Of a DNA stretch of 64,000 nt, positions 37,183-49,135 are shown piece by piece. The position numbers were made by a program, and so were the translations under genes. The stretch is from Actinorhabdospora filicis (GTDB taxonomy: Bacteria; Actinomycetota; Actinomycetes; Mycobacteriales; Micromonosporaceae). Location of the stretch: NCBI RefSeq assembly GCF_030269765.1, contig NZ_BSTX01000001.1, positions 434,001 through 498,000 of the forward strand, given 5' to 3'. The stretch's first letter is position 1; every line of letters begins with the position of its first letter. Below the pieces are notes generated by a model. It searched no databases, had not been told where the DNA came from, and saw nothing but the letters and a program-made list of their open reading frames with translations.

Positions 37183-37216
37183 AAAAACGCCGCCCGGGCA
37201 AAAGCCCGGGCGGCGT
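37183..37216 (-). terminator. Intrinsic terminator of infB
   Basis: Perfect 13-bp stem ACGCCGCCCGGGC / GCCCGGGCGGCGT with an AAAA loop; on the minus strand T5 follows (A-run 37183-37187). It also separates infB from the convergent TIGR03083 gene. Confidence 0.9.
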
Positions 37217-37233
37217 CCAAGAGACTCAGCGCA

Positions 37234-40263
<3,030 letters not shown>

Positions 40264-40369
40264 TGCACTCCTCATCTTGAGGTCGTACGGGGGCTGCCCG
40301 CGCGACCTCACTTGTGCACTTGAAGCCTGGTCATTTCAGCGACTTCATCGTGTGCTCATGTCGGTCTGC

Positions 40370-40705
40370 CTAACCTTTGGTCGTTGAGGACGTCCGCGAA
40401 CCGCGTCCGTCTTCGGTGGCCGGAGTCGCCGCCCGGGTCCGCTCGATGAACTCCGCGACGGGCGCGGTGTCCACGAGACCGGTCAAGCGCAGCGCGCGCA
40501 CGAAGGCGCGGCGGCGTTCGGCCAGTGCTAGACACGCCGGATCGGGATGCACGTGCGCTCCCCGGCCCGGCAATCTGCGAGCGGGATCGACCGCCAACCG
40601 CTGACCGGTGGGCGCGTCGACCGCGGTGACCCGCAGCAACTCAATGGACCGCGCGCGAGAACGGCACCCCACACAAGTGCGAATGACCGGAGCGCGTCGG
40701 ACCAC
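40370..40705 (-). CDS. ylxR: YlxR (DUF448) family RNA-binding protein
   Basis: 111 residues. The signature RTCVGCRSRARSIELLRV (C11, C14), then RRLPGRGAHVHPDPACLALAERRRAF. YlxR lies between nusA and infB in many bacteria and has been reported to modulate RNase P. The GTG at 40705 follows TAGACT by 5 bases and lacks a Shine-Dalgarno, so a separate leaderless transcript is possible. A C-terminal extension of about 25 residues is of unknown role. Confidence 0.9.
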   Translation of the reverse strand: MVRRAPVIRTCVGCRSRARSIELLRVTAVDAPTGQRLAVDPARRLPGRGAHVHPDPACLALAERRRAFVRALRLTGLVDTAPVAEFIERTRAATPATEDGRGSRTSSTTKG

Positions 40706-40872
40706 AGGAAAGTCTACCGTTCCTCACCACATCGGCGGGAGTCGGCCCCGCACAGTGCGCCCGTGTCAACCACGACGGACGCCGTCTTCTTCACCGTGCA
40801 CGCGTTTCGTGAGCGAGATCTCACTCCACGCGACGCCCCTCGGAGCCTCGCGGACCCGGGGGCGACGTCGTC

Positions 40873-41871
40873 TCAGGCCCGCTCGGCCTGACCGTCCGGC
40901 ACCACGTCCGGCCGGATGTCGATGCGCCAGCCCGTCAGCCGGGCGGCGAGCCGCGCGTTCTGGCCCTCCCGGCCGATCGCCAGCGACAGCTGGAAGTCCG
41001 GAACGATCACGCGCGCGGTCCGGGTGTCCTCGTCGAGGATCTCCACCCGCAGCGCCTTCGCCGGCGACAGCGCGTTCCCGACGAACTCCGCCGGATCGGC
41101 CGCCCAGTCGATGATGTCGATCTTCTCGCCGTTCAGTTCGCTCATCACCGCGCGGACCCGCGAGCCCATCGGGCCGATGCAGGCACCCTTCGCGTTGAGG
41201 CCCTCCACGGTCGAGCGCACCGCGATCTTCGTCCGGTGCCCCGCCTCGCGCGCCACGGCGGCGATCTCCACCGAGCCGTCGGCGATCTCGGGGACCTCCA
41301 TCGCGAACAGCCGCCGCACCAGGTTCGGGTGCGAACGCGACAACGTGATCTGCGGCCCACGGAAACCACGCGAGACGTGCACCACGACGCAGCGGATGCG
41401 CGTCCCGTGCTCGTACGGCTCGCCCGGCACCTGCTCCGTCGGCGGCAGCAGCGCCTCGATCTTGCCGAGGTCCACGACCACGATGCCCTTCTCGGCACGC
41501 GCCTCGTGGGCCTGGATCACACCCGTGACCAGGTCGCCGTCCTTGCCGGCGTACTCGCCGAAGTTCACCTCGTCGGTGGCCTCGCGCAGCCGCTGCAGGA
41601 TCACCTGCTTGGCCGTCATCGCGGCGATGCGGCCGAAGTCGTGCGGGGTGTCGTCCCACTCGCGCACGACCGTGCCCTCCGGGCCGATCTCCTGCGCGAT
41701 CACACTCGCGGCGCCGCTCTTGCGGTCGATGTCGACACGCGCGTGCGACTGCGCGCCCTCGGTGTGACGGTAGGCGGTGAGCAACGCGGTCTCGATCGCC
41801 CCGAGGATCGTATCGAAGGAGATGTCCCGCTCCCGCTCCAGCGACCGAAGTGCGGCGAGGTCGATGTGCAC
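40873..41871 (-). CDS. nusA: Transcription termination/antitermination factor NusA
   Basis: 332 residues, the actinobacterial length (no extra C-terminal acidic repeats). N-terminal RNA polymerase-binding domain ([20 protein letters not shown]), S1 domain, then two KH domains ([18 protein letters not shown] and [20 protein letters not shown]). It controls pausing, termination and rRNA antitermination. The GTG at 41871 has AAGGAG 8 bases upstream and is 4 bp after rimP. Confidence 0.96.
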   Translation of the reverse strand: MHIDLAALRSLERERDISFDTILGAIETALLTAYRHTEGAQSHARVDIDRKSGAASVIAQEIGPEGTVVREWDDTPHDFGRIAAMTAKQVILQRLREATDEVNFGEYAGKDGDLVTGVIQAHEARAEKGIVVVDLGKIEALLPPTEQVPGEPYEHGTRIRCVVVHVSRGFRGPQITLSRSHPNLVRRLFAMEVPEIADGSVEIAAVAREAGHRTKIAVRSTVEGLNAKGACIGPMGSRVRAVMSELNGEKIDIIDWAADPAEFVGNALSPAKALRVEILDEDTRTARVIVPDFQLSLAIGREGQNARLAARLTGWRIDIRPDVVPDGQAERA

Positions 41872-41875
41872 AGCG

Positions 41876-42367
41876 TTACTCCTTCTCATCCTCGGCCGCG
41901 TCGGACCGGGAGAACTCAAGCTGGATCCGGCCGGCGCCAAGCTCACCGTACGGCACCGTGGTCGTCTCGCCGGACACGTCGAGGGTGACACCCCGATCGT
42001 CGGCCTCCACGATGCGCCCCGTCACGGTGTCCTCGCCCACGCGCGCCTCGACGAGGCGCCCGACCTTCTGGCGCCAGTGCCGGGGAAGCGTCAGCGGGCG
42101 CTCGGTGCCGGGCGAACCGACCTCAAGCGTGTAAGTGCCCTGGACGAACGCCCCGTGGGCCTCCTCCTCCGCGTCCAGCGCGTTGGAGATGAGCCGCGAG
42201 ACCTCGGCGACCGCGTCGAGGTTGATGCCGCCCTGCCGGTCCACCAGGACCCGCACCAGGCTCCGCCGTCCCGCCTGGGAGACCTTCAGCTCCTCCAGGT
42301 CGTACCCCGCGCCCGCGATCACCGGCGCGATGACGGACTCGATGCGCACGGCAGTCGACTCCCCCAC
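41876..42367 (-). CDS. rimP: Ribosome maturation factor RimP
   Basis: 163 residues. The N-terminal domain has [23 protein letters not shown] and [29 protein letters not shown] is the family hallmark. RimP is needed for early 30S maturation. GTG at 42367 with GGGAGG. First gene of rimP-nusA. Confidence 0.95.
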   Translation of the reverse strand: MGESTAVRIESVIAPVIAGAGYDLEELKVSQAGRRSLVRVLVDRQGGINLDAVAEVSRLISNALDAEEEAHGAFVQGTYTLEVGSPGTERPLTLPRHWRQKVGRLVEARVGEDTVTGRIVEADDRGVTLDVSGETTTVPYGELGAGRIQLEFSRSDAAEDEKE

Positions 42368-42529
42368 GCGACACCTCCCACTCCGCTGTTGCGTCCGCTC
42401 GACCGTTCACCCCGTTCCGGGCGGCGGTTCTCAGACTATGGTCATCATCCGTTCAGCAGCCTAACTTGCCCCCATAGGCCGACCTCGTCACGGTGCCTGC
42501 CGCACCGATCCGTCTGCGAAACTGATCGG

Positions 42530-42979
42530 GTGCCAGAACCCCGACACACCCGCCGGGTAGTCCTCCTCGGCGGCCTAGCAGCGCTCGCCGCCGCCACCGT
42601 GGCCTGCTCGCCACCGCGCGCCGACATCATCGAGCACGGGCTCGACGAGGCCCTCGCCACATCCCGCGGCCTCCTCGCCCGCTACGAGACGATGCTGACC
42701 AAGGTCAGCGGCCCCAAGGCCGAGCGCCTCACCGCCATCCGCGACGACCACCGCGCCCACGCCGAACGGCTGGCCCGCTACATCGGCCCCGGCGCCGACG
42801 CCATAACCGCCGCCCCCCACACCGAGGACGACACCACGGACACCCTCCACGACGCCGAGACCGCCGCTTACGACGAGGCCCTCACCCAGTGCTCGGGCGC
42901 CGCCAACCCCCAGCACGCCCGCCTCCTCGCCTCCATCGCGGCCAACCGCGCCGTCCACGCGGCGGTGCTCAGTGGCTGA
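42530..42979 (+). CDS. Small lipoprotein with Tat-like signal
   Basis: 149 residues from the GTG at 42530. Arginines (HTRR) precede a hydrophobic stretch and a lipobox ATVAC at about residue 25, pointing to a Tat- or Sec-exported lipoprotein. The mature part is helical with His/Asp/Glu residues (LTAIRDDHRAHAERL, DAETAAYDEAL), suggesting a ferritin-like partner of the next gene, which overlaps it by 8 bases. Divergent from rimP, the usual actinobacterial position. Confidence 0.8.
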   Translation: MPEPRHTRRVVLLGGLAALAAATVACSPPRADIIEHGLDEALATSRGLLARYETMLTKVSGPKAERLTAIRDDHRAHAERLARYIGPGADAITAAPHTEDDTTDTLHDAETAAYDEALTQCSGAANPQHARLLASIAANRAVHAAVLSG

Positions 42980-43394
42980 GCTCACCGGAATCGCCGCCGG
43001 CCTCGCCGCCGAGCACGCCCTCATCTACGCCTACGGCGTCGCCGGCGCCCAGATCCGCGACAAGAGCGCCCGCTCCCTCGCCGCCACCGCCGAGCAGTCC
43101 CACCGCGACCTCCGCGACGCCCTCACCGAGCACCTCTCCGCCGTCGGCGTCGAACCCCCCTCCGCCGAAGCCGGCTACACCCTCCCCACCCCGGTGACCA
43201 ACGAAGACGAGGCCACCGCCCTCCTCGCCGGCCTCGAAACCGCCGCCACCACCATCTGGCGCACCGCCACCGGCGTATCCGGCCCCGACGACCGCCGCCG
43301 CTGCGTCGCAGCCCTCGCGAACGCCGCCACCCAAGCCGCCCGCTGGCGCGCCATCCGCGGCGACAAGACGACGGCACCGTTCCCGGGGGCTTGA
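42972..43394 (+). CDS. DUF4439 ferritin-like protein
   Basis: 140 residues. The four-helix-bundle pattern LAAEHALIYAYGVAG, EQSHRDLRDALTEHL, and ETAATTIWRTATGV with His/Glu residues matches DUF4439, a ferritin-like family encoded next to rimP in actinobacteria. Its GTG overlaps the lipoprotein gene by 8 bases, so they are co-translated. Metal binding is suggested by the fold but not shown. Confidence 0.85.
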   Translation: MAELTGIAAGLAAEHALIYAYGVAGAQIRDKSARSLAATAEQSHRDLRDALTEHLSAVGVEPPSAEAGYTLPTPVTNEDEATALLAGLETAATTIWRTATGVSGPDDRRRCVAALANAATQAARWRAIRGDKTTAPFPGA

Positions 43395-43841
43395 GGGGCG
43401 AGGCCGGCTGGACGGGGCGGGCGGGCAAGGGCTGGCCGGGCCGCGAGCGAGGCGCCGCGGCGTGACGCGGCGCACGGTGACGCGACGCGACGCGGCCCCT
43501 GAGGCACCCGCCGCCCCGTGAGCTCCGCACGGCGCGGCCCAGTGGGCCCCGCTGCGGAGCGGCAGCACGGTCCGGGCCACGCCGCACGCCCGGCGCGGCC
43601 GCCCCGTACTGCGACACCGCGCCGTCACACTCACGCCGCGCCGCGCCGCGACCAGGTCATCGACCCCGACGGTGACGCCCCGCAATCCCCCTCTGGATCC
43701 GCCCAGGCCAACCCCAACCCCCGCCGACGCCGACGCCGACGCCGCACCGTGCCGTGCACCCCGCACCGGCGCCTGCCCCGCCCCGCCCCGCAGTAGGGTC
43801 GCCCGCCCGAACACCCCCGGCGCCGCCCCGCGATGTTTTCC

Positions 43842-43859
43842 CAGCTCACGCGCGACGCA
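43842..43859 (+). repeat. Interspersed repeat core, copy 2
   Basis: CAGCTCACGCGCGACGCA preceded by TTTTCC (43836-43841); followed by the GGGGCGGCCCC palindrome. Confidence 0.75.
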
Positions 43860-44314
43860 CGGAGCCCACGGGGCGGCCCCGTGGCGGCACACGGCGCCGC
43901 CCCGTCCAAGCCGCGCCGCGCCGTTGATTCCCCAGCCCGCCGTCACGCCGCGCCGCACCGCACCGCCAGCTCCCCCGCCCACTGCCACGCCCGCCCCGCC
44001 ACCCGCGCCGTCGACCGGCCGATCAGGCGAGCGGCCGGTCAGCCAGCCGCTCCTACAGTCCTGCGGTCCTGCGGTCGCCTCCACCATGAACCACCCCACA
44101 GCCACAAACGCCGCACGGATCCCGCGACTTCCCTCACACCCGCCGTGCCCCACCGCACCAACATCCCGCCGCCACCACGCCACCCCACCGGCGCGACACC
44201 CAACCCCTCCCAAGCCCCGTCGGCCTCCCCAAACCGACGCCGCCCCGCACCAGGTCCGCCCCGTACAACCACGGCGCGGCTCCGCGTCACCACGGCGCCG
44301 CGCCGTATCGCGCC

Positions 44315-44332
44315 GACGTCGCGCGCGACCTG
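44315..44332 (-). repeat. Interspersed repeat core, copy 3 (minus strand)
   Basis: On the minus strand CAGGTCGCGCGCGACGTC preceded by TGTTTTCG. Upstream on that strand lie a GGCCGT/ACGGCC hairpin (44349-44367) and the CATAC palindrome. Confidence 0.75.
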
Positions 44333-44371
44333 CGAAAACATCAGGCCCGGCCGTTTTTAGCACGGCCATGC

Positions 44372-44384
44372 CATACCCGGTATA
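44372..44384. promoter_or_regulatory. CATAC-N3-GTATA palindrome between repeat copies 3 and 4
   Basis: CATACCCGGTATA, identical to the first operator candidate ahead of padR (52454-52466). It lies between two divergently oriented repeat cores, far from any start codon. Confidence 0.5.
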
Positions 44385-44467
44385 CCTCGCACGACGGCGC
44401 CCCGAAGCGGCGCGGCGCCGCCCCGTCACACCGCGCCGCACGCCGTCGCGCCGCCATGACGTTTCCT

Positions 44468-44485
44468 CAGCTCACGCGCGACGTA
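44468..44485 (+). repeat. Interspersed repeat core, copy 4
   Basis: CAGCTCACGCGCGACGTA preceded by GTTTCCT. Confidence 0.75.
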
Positions 44486-44652
44486 CGGCGCACCCGCGCC
44501 GCCCCACCGACCCCACGGCGCCGCCCCGCGCGACAACGCCGCCGCCCCGCCCCCATCCACCCGCACATCCACCCCACTCCCCCGCCCCGTCAGCCCACGC
44601 CGCGCCACCACCCACACCGCCCGGCACCCCGCTCCGCCACCCCGCAGACCCG

Positions 44653-44684
44653 CCCACCCCACCCCCAAACCCCCCGCCCCACCC
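44653..44684 (-). other. G-quadruplex-forming tract upstream of the nrd promoter
   Basis: On the minus strand six runs of at least three G are separated by loops of 1-3 bases (C-runs on the plus strand at 44653-55, 57-60, 62-66, 70-75, 77-80 and 82-84). It is about 30 bp upstream of the first NrdR box. Confidence 0.6.
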
Positions 44685-44714
44685 ACAATCCCGCCCTACC
44701 CCATCCCCGCCACG

Positions 44715-44762
44715 CCCGAACATCTTGGGGTCTGCAAATCCCCCAACCCCCACATGTAGTCT
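44715..44762 (+). promoter_or_regulatory. Tandem NrdR boxes and promoter of nrdAB
   Basis: Two 16-bp NrdR-box-like sequences at 44715-44730 (..AACATCTTGGGG) and 44747-44762 (..CACATGTAGTCT) start 32 bp apart, three helical turns, as is usual for paired NrdR boxes (consensus ACACWANATNTWGTGT). They match at about 9 and 10 of the conserved positions. The second contains the likely -10 TAGTCT (44757-44762). The spacing and location make assignment to the nucleotide-sensing repressor NrdR convincing. Confidence 0.7.
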
Positions 44763-44769
44763 GTCCCAG

Positions 44770-44883
44770 CCAACGGTTCACAGGAGGCACACACCTCCCG
44801 TGAGACAACAGGGAACCCGGTGCGAATCCGGGACTGTCCCGCAACGGTGAGCGGCCACGCCGCGAGTCCGGACACCTGCCGTA
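44770..44883 (+). promoter_or_regulatory. Cobalamin riboswitch
   Basis: Conserved aptamer core: GGGAACCCGGTGCGAATCC, then GGGACTGTCCCGCAACGGTGA, then the B12 box GAGTCCGGACACCTGCC at 44864-44880. A strong GC stem follows (GGCGCGCGC / GCGCGCGCC, 44884-44908), a possible expression platform, with about 120 more leader bases before nrdA. Adenosylcobalamin binding should switch off the B12-independent reductase, as for the Streptomyces nrdABS operon. Confidence 0.93.
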
Positions 44884-45028
44884 GGCGCGCGCGCCGCCGG
44901 CGCGCGCCGCTCCCCGGTCTCGTGGACAAGGCCGCAGCGAACGCGCGCCATGCCCGCCGCCCGCGTCCGCCCGCCCGTCCCACGCTCCGGGGACACCGGG
45001 TTGACGTACGCGAGGAGGCCGTCTCGTC

Positions 45029-47323
45029 ATGGCAATCACCACACTGAGCAGTCCCGATCTGGACTCGCTCATCACACGCGCCGCCGAGGGCCTTCCCGAC
45101 GTCGACGCCGAGCGCGTCGCGCGCGCCGTGGAATCCGGCCGCGCCCCGGGCGCGAGCCACGCCGAGGACCTGGAGCTCGCGGTGCGCTCCGCCGCCGCCC
45201 TCATCGGCGCCGACCCGCAGTACTCGCGCCTCGCCGCGCGGCTCCTCGCGCGCCTCATCCACGCCGAGGTCGCCGGTCAGGGCCTCACCGCGTTCAGCGA
45301 GTCCGTCGCCGAGGGCCACCGCCAGGGCGTCCACTCCGCGGCGCTCGCCGCGTTCACCGCGTCCAACGCCGCCGCGCTCGACGCCATCGCCGACGACGCC
45401 GAGGATGACCGCTTCGGCTACTTCGGCCTCCGCACCGTCTACGACCGCTACCTGCTGCGCCACCCCGTCACCCGCCTGGTCATCGAGACGCCGCAGTGGT
45501 TCCTCCTCCGCGTCGCCGCCGGCCTCGCCGAGACCGTGGACGAGGCCCGCGAGCTCTACGACCTCACCAGCCGCCTCTCGTACCTGCCCAGCTCGCCGAC
45601 GCTGTTCAACTCCGGGACGGCGCACCCGCAGCTGTCGTCGTGCTTCCTCCTCGACTCCCCCCGCGACGAGCTTGAGGCCATCTACGGCCGCTACACCGAC
45701 ATCGCGCGCCTGTCGAAGTTCGCCGGCGGCATCGGCGTCTCCTGGACGCGCGTCCGCTCCCGGGGCTCGCTGATCAAGGGCACGAACGGCAACTCGAACG
45801 GCATCGTCCCGTGGCTGCGGACCCTCGACGCCAGCGTCGCGGCGGTCAACCAGGGCGGGCGCCGCAAGGGCGCGGCGTGCGTCTACCTGGAGCCGTGGCA
45901 CGCCGACGTCGAGGAGTTCCTCGAACTGCGCGACAACACCGGCGACGAGGCGCAGCGCACCCACAACCTGAACCTCGCGGTGTGGGTCCCCGACGAGTTC
46001 ATGCGCCGCGTGGAGGCCAACGCCGACTGGTCGCTGTTCGACCCGAAGGAGGTCCCGCACCTCACCGACCTGTGGGGCGAGCGCTTCGACGCCGCCTACG
46101 CCGCGGCGGAGGCGGCGGGCCTGGCGCGGCGCACCGTCCCGGCGCGGACGCTCTACGCGCGCATGATGCGCACCCTCGCGCAGACCGGCAACGGGTGGAT
46201 GACGTTCAAGGACGCCTCCAACCGCGCGTGCAACCAGACCGCGCGCGAGGGGAACGTGGTGCACCTGTCGAACCTGTGCACCGAGATCCTCGAAGTCACC
46301 GACGATGAGACGACGGCGGTGTGCAACCTGGGCTCGGTGAACCTCGGGGCGCACGTCACCGCGACGGGCGTGGACTTCGCGGCGCTGTCGCGCACCGTGC
46401 GCACCGCGGTGCGGTTCCTGGACCGCACGATCGACCGCAGCTACTACCCGACGGACGCCGCGAAGGCGAGCAACGCGAAGTGGCGTCCGGTCGGCCTGGG
46501 CGTCATGGGCCTGGCGGACGTGTTCTTCAAGCTGCGCCTCGCCTTCGACTCGCCCGAGGCGAAGGAGCTGTCGACGCGCGTCGCCGAGGAGATCGCGCTG
46601 TCGGCCTACGAGACGTCGGCGGAGCTGGCCGCGTCGCTGGGCCGTCACCCGAACTACTTCGAGACGCGCGCGTTCGACGGTGTCCTGCACGTCGACCACT
46701 TCCCCGGCACCCCGACGTGGCAGGCGGAGCGGTGGGCGGCACTGCGCGCCCGCGTCGCAGAGACGGGGCTGCGGAACTCGCTGCTGATCGCGATCGCGCC
46801 GACCGCGACGATCGCCGCGATCGCCGGTTGCGCCGAGTGCATCGAGCCGGTCGTGTCGAACGTCTTCAAGCGCGAGACGCTGTCCGGTGAGTTCCTCCAG
46901 GTCAACCCGTACCTCATCGAGGACCTGAAGCGCCTGGGCCGCTGGGACGACGCCACCCGCGCGGCGCTGCTGTCGTCGGAGGGCTCGGTGCAGGACTTCG
47001 GCTGGCTCCCCGAGGAGCTGCGGACGCTGTACCGCACCGCGTGGGAGCTCCCGCAGCGCGCGCTGATCGACCTCGCCGCGGCGCGCATGCCGTTCATCGA
47101 CCAGTCCCAGTCGCTCAACCTCTTCATGGCCGCCCCCACCATCGGCAAGCTCTCGTCGATGTACGCCTACGCGTGGCGTCAGGGCCTGAAGACGACCTAC
47201 TACCTGCGCTCCCGCCCGGCGACGCGGATCGCGCAGACCACCGTCGCGGTGACGCTTCCCAGCGAAGCCGACGCCGTGGCGTGCTCCCTTGAGAACCCCG
47301 AGATCTGCGAGGCCTGCCAGTGA
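45029..47323 (+). CDS. nrdA: Class Ia ribonucleoside-diphosphate reductase, alpha subunit
   Basis: 764 residues. The catalytic set is complete: C205 (SSCFLLD) and C432 (AVCNLGSVN) form the redox pair; N415, C417 and E419 (SNLCTEI) hold the thiyl-radical site. The C-terminal CEAC supplies the shuttle cysteines. It reduces NDPs to dNDPs with NrdB. ATG 45029 with GAGGAGG (45012-45018). Controlled by NrdR boxes and a cobalamin riboswitch, which implies a B12-dependent class II enzyme elsewhere in the genome. Confidence 0.97.
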   Translation: MAITTLSSPDLDSLITRAAEGLPDVDAERVARAVESGRAPGASHAEDLELAVRSAAALIGADPQYSRLAARLLARLIHAEVAGQGLTAFSESVAEGHRQGVHSAALAAFTASNAAALDAIADDAEDDRFGYFGLRTVYDRYLLRHPVTRLVIETPQWFLLRVAAGLAETVDEARELYDLTSRLSYLPSSPTLFNSGTAHPQLSSCFLLDSPRDELEAIYGRYTDIARLSKFAGGIGVSWTRVRSRGSLIKGTNGNSNGIVPWLRTLDASVAAVNQGGRRKGAACVYLEPWHADVEEFLELRDNTGDEAQRTHNLNLAVWVPDEFMRRVEANADWSLFDPKEVPHLTDLWGERFDAAYAAAEAAGLARRTVPARTLYARMMRTLAQTGNGWMTFKDASNRACNQTAREGNVVHLSNLCTEILEVTDDETTAVCNLGSVNLGAHVTATGVDFAALSRTVRTAVRFLDRTIDRSYYPTDAAKASNAKWRPVGLGVMGLADVFFKLRLAFDSPEAKELSTRVAEEIALSAYETSAELAASLGRHPNYFETRAFDGVLHVDHFPGTPTWQAERWAALRARVAETGLRNSLLIAIAPTATIAAIAGCAECIEPVVSNVFKRETLSGEFLQVNPYLIEDLKRLGRWDDATRAALLSSEGSVQDFGWLPEELRTLYRTAWELPQRALIDLAAARMPFIDQSQSLNLFMAAPTIGKLSSMYAYAWRQGLKTTYYLRSRPATRIAQTTVAVTLPSEADAVACSLENPEICEACQ

Positions 47324-48345
47324 CCGTCCCCCGCCAGCGCGACCGCCAGATGCTGCTCGACCCGGGCATGGACCTGACCCTGCGTCCCATGCGCTACCCG
47401 GACTTCTACGAGCAGTACCGGGCCGCCATCCGCAACACCTGGACCGTCGAGGAGGTCGACCTCGCCGCCGACGTCGCTGACCTCGCCAAGCTCACCCCCG
47501 GCGAGTACCACCTGGTGAAGCGCCTCGTGGCGTTCTTCGCCACCGGTGACACCATCGTCGCCAACAACCTCGTGCTGAACCTGTACAAGCACGTCAACGC
47601 CCCCGAGGCGCGCCTGTACCTGTCGCGTCAGCTGTTCGAGGAGGCCGTGCACGTCCAGTTCTATCTGACGCTGCTGGACACCTACCTCCCCGACCACGAC
47701 GACCGCACCGAGGCCTTCGCCGCGATCGAGCGCATCCCGTCGATCAAGCAGAAGGGCGACTTCTGCTTCCGCTGGATCGACTCGATCGACTCCCTGGACG
47801 AGCTGCGCACCCCCGCCGACCGGCGGTCGTTCCTGCTGAACCTGATCTGCTTCGCCGCCTGCATCGAGGGGCTGTTCTTCTACGGCGCCTTCGCCTACGT
47901 CTACTGGCTGCGTTCCCGCGGCCTCCTCGACGGCCTCGCCACCGGCACGAACTGGGTGTTCCGCGACGAGTCGATGCACATGAGCTTCGCGTTCTCCGTG
48001 ATCGAGACGGTCCGCAAGGAAGAACCCGAACTCTTCGACGACGAACTGACCGCCCAGGTCACCCGCATGCTGGAAGAGGCCGTCGACGCCGAAGCCGCCT
48101 TCGCCGAGGACGTCTGCGGCGACGGGCTCTCCGGCATGAACACCGCCGACATGCGCCGCTACCTGGAGTACGTCGCCGACCAGCGCCTGGCCCGCCTGGG
48201 CATGCCGACCCGCTTCGGCTCGGCGAACCCGTTCGACTTCATGGCCCTGCAGGACGTGCAGGAGCTGACGAACTTCTTCGAGCGGCGGGTCTCGGCCTAC
48301 CAGGTGGCGGTATCGGGAACGGTGAGCCTGGACGAGGAGTTCTAG
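47320..48345 (+). CDS. nrdB: Class Ia ribonucleotide reductase, beta subunit
   Basis: 341 residues. Di-iron ligands D77, E108, H111 (FEEAVHVQFY), E183, E217 and H220 (RDESMH) are present, and the radical tyrosine is Y115 (H111 plus 4, as in Escherichia coli H118/Y122), so this is a tyrosyl-radical class I enzyme. The GTG at 47320 overlaps the nrdA stop by 4 bases. No nrdS, the regulator that follows in Streptomyces, is present. Confidence 0.97.
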   Translation: MTVPRQRDRQMLLDPGMDLTLRPMRYPDFYEQYRAAIRNTWTVEEVDLAADVADLAKLTPGEYHLVKRLVAFFATGDTIVANNLVLNLYKHVNAPEARLYLSRQLFEEAVHVQFYLTLLDTYLPDHDDRTEAFAAIERIPSIKQKGDFCFRWIDSIDSLDELRTPADRRSFLLNLICFAACIEGLFFYGAFAYVYWLRSRGLLDGLATGTNWVFRDESMHMSFAFSVIETVRKEEPELFDDELTAQVTRMLEEAVDAEAAFAEDVCGDGLSGMNTADMRRYLEYVADQRLARLGMPTRFGSANPFDFMALQDVQELTNFFERRVSAYQVAVSGTVSLDEEF

Positions 48346-48516
48346 GCCGGCACGAGACGGCCCCGCGCCGCGGACGGCCTGGGCGTGGCGTGGCCCGCCC
48401 GCGGGCGGGCGGGCCGCGGCGCCGTCGACGAATCGCTGCGGCGCCGCCGACGGTGGAGCCCCGGCGGCGCCGCAGCGGTGATCGGAATCGACGAGAACAG
48501 AGACGAGAACAGACAA

Positions 48517-48553
48517 GGGGCGGGGACACCGGAACCACCGGCATCCCCGCCCC
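48517..48553 (+). terminator. Hairpin, probable nrdAB terminator
   Basis: Perfect 10-bp arms GGGGCGGGGA / TCCCCGCCCC with a 17-base loop, about 170 bp after the nrdB stop; no T-run. Confidence 0.5.
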
Positions 48554-48784
48554 GCCGCATCGCGCTGCGCCGTGCGGCGCAGCGCAGCACCGATGCGGCG
48601 CGGTCGACCGGCGCCCGGGGCGCGGGGCGGCCCCGTGAAGAACCACGCGGCGCCGCCCCGTCCCCGAACCCACCGCGCCGCCCCACCGCGCCGCCCCACG
48701 GCGCGGCCCCGTCGAAGCCACGGCGCGGCCCCGTCAAACCGCGCCGCAGCGCCGTCGCCACCTCCCGCAGAACGAGCGTTTTCC

Positions 48785-48802
48785 CAGTTCACGCGCGCCG
48801 TA
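48785..48802 (+). repeat. Interspersed repeat core, copy 5
   Basis: CAGTTCACGCGCGCCGTA preceded by GTTTTCC; the most diverged copy. Confidence 0.7.
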
Positions 48803-49092
48803 TGCGCCGTCACGGCGCAGCCCCGTGAACGGCTGTGGCAGCCTGTCCCATCGCGCCCATTCCGTGCGGGCTACAGAATCGGCCGCTCATTGTGGACGCG
48901 GTACAGCGAAGGGCGTCCACAGTGAGGCCCGTACAGAGCACGCCGTACAAGACCACCCCACGCACCGCCTTCGCCCCCATCGGCGCGGCCCCGTCGACGC
49001 GGCGCCGCCGCCCCGTGAGCCGCGCCGCACCGTCCACACTGCGCCGCTCCGTCGGCGCCGCGCCGCGGCCTCCAAGCCGCACCGAAACGAAA

Positions 49093-49117
49093 CGGCCGGG
49101 GAGCGACTCCCCGGCCG
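49093..49117 (-). terminator. Terminator of the MFS gene
   Basis: Perfect 11-bp arms CGGCCGGGGAG / CTCCCCGGCCG with a CGA loop; on the minus strand TTTCGTTTCGG follows. Located 19 bp after the MFS stop. Confidence 0.85.
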
Positions 49118-49135
49118 ACCACGACTCCCGCCCCG

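Larger units (their letters stand above)
43395..44714. other. 1.3-kb gene-free spacer rich in repeats and C-rich tracts
   Basis: No credible gene. It contains many GGCGCGGC / GCCCCGT units, a 9-bp inverted repeat GACCGGCCG/CGGCCGGTC (44013-44040), a GCCGAC tandem repeat near 43723-43743, three copies of the interspersed repeat, a CATAC palindrome at 44372-44384 and two C-rich, G-poor stretches (about 44090-44265 and 44490-44715). Confidence 0.7.
48346..49135. other. 0.8-kb gene-free spacer rich in palindromes
   Basis: No credible gene. It holds a GGGGCGGGGA/TCCCCGCCCC stem (48517-48553), a GCGCTGCGCC/GGCGCAGCGC stem (48562-48585), a tandem GACGAGAACAGA repeat (about 48489-48512), repeat copy 5, a TGTGGACGC/GCGTCCACA inverted repeat (48891-48921) and the terminator of the MFS gene. 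Confidence 0.7.

Noticed and set aside
43395..44750. Several Pro/Arg/Thr-rich frames in the repeat spacer
   Set aside because: They result from the C-rich, stop-poor composition; no ribosome binding sites, no domains, and the repeat copies do not conserve one protein frame.
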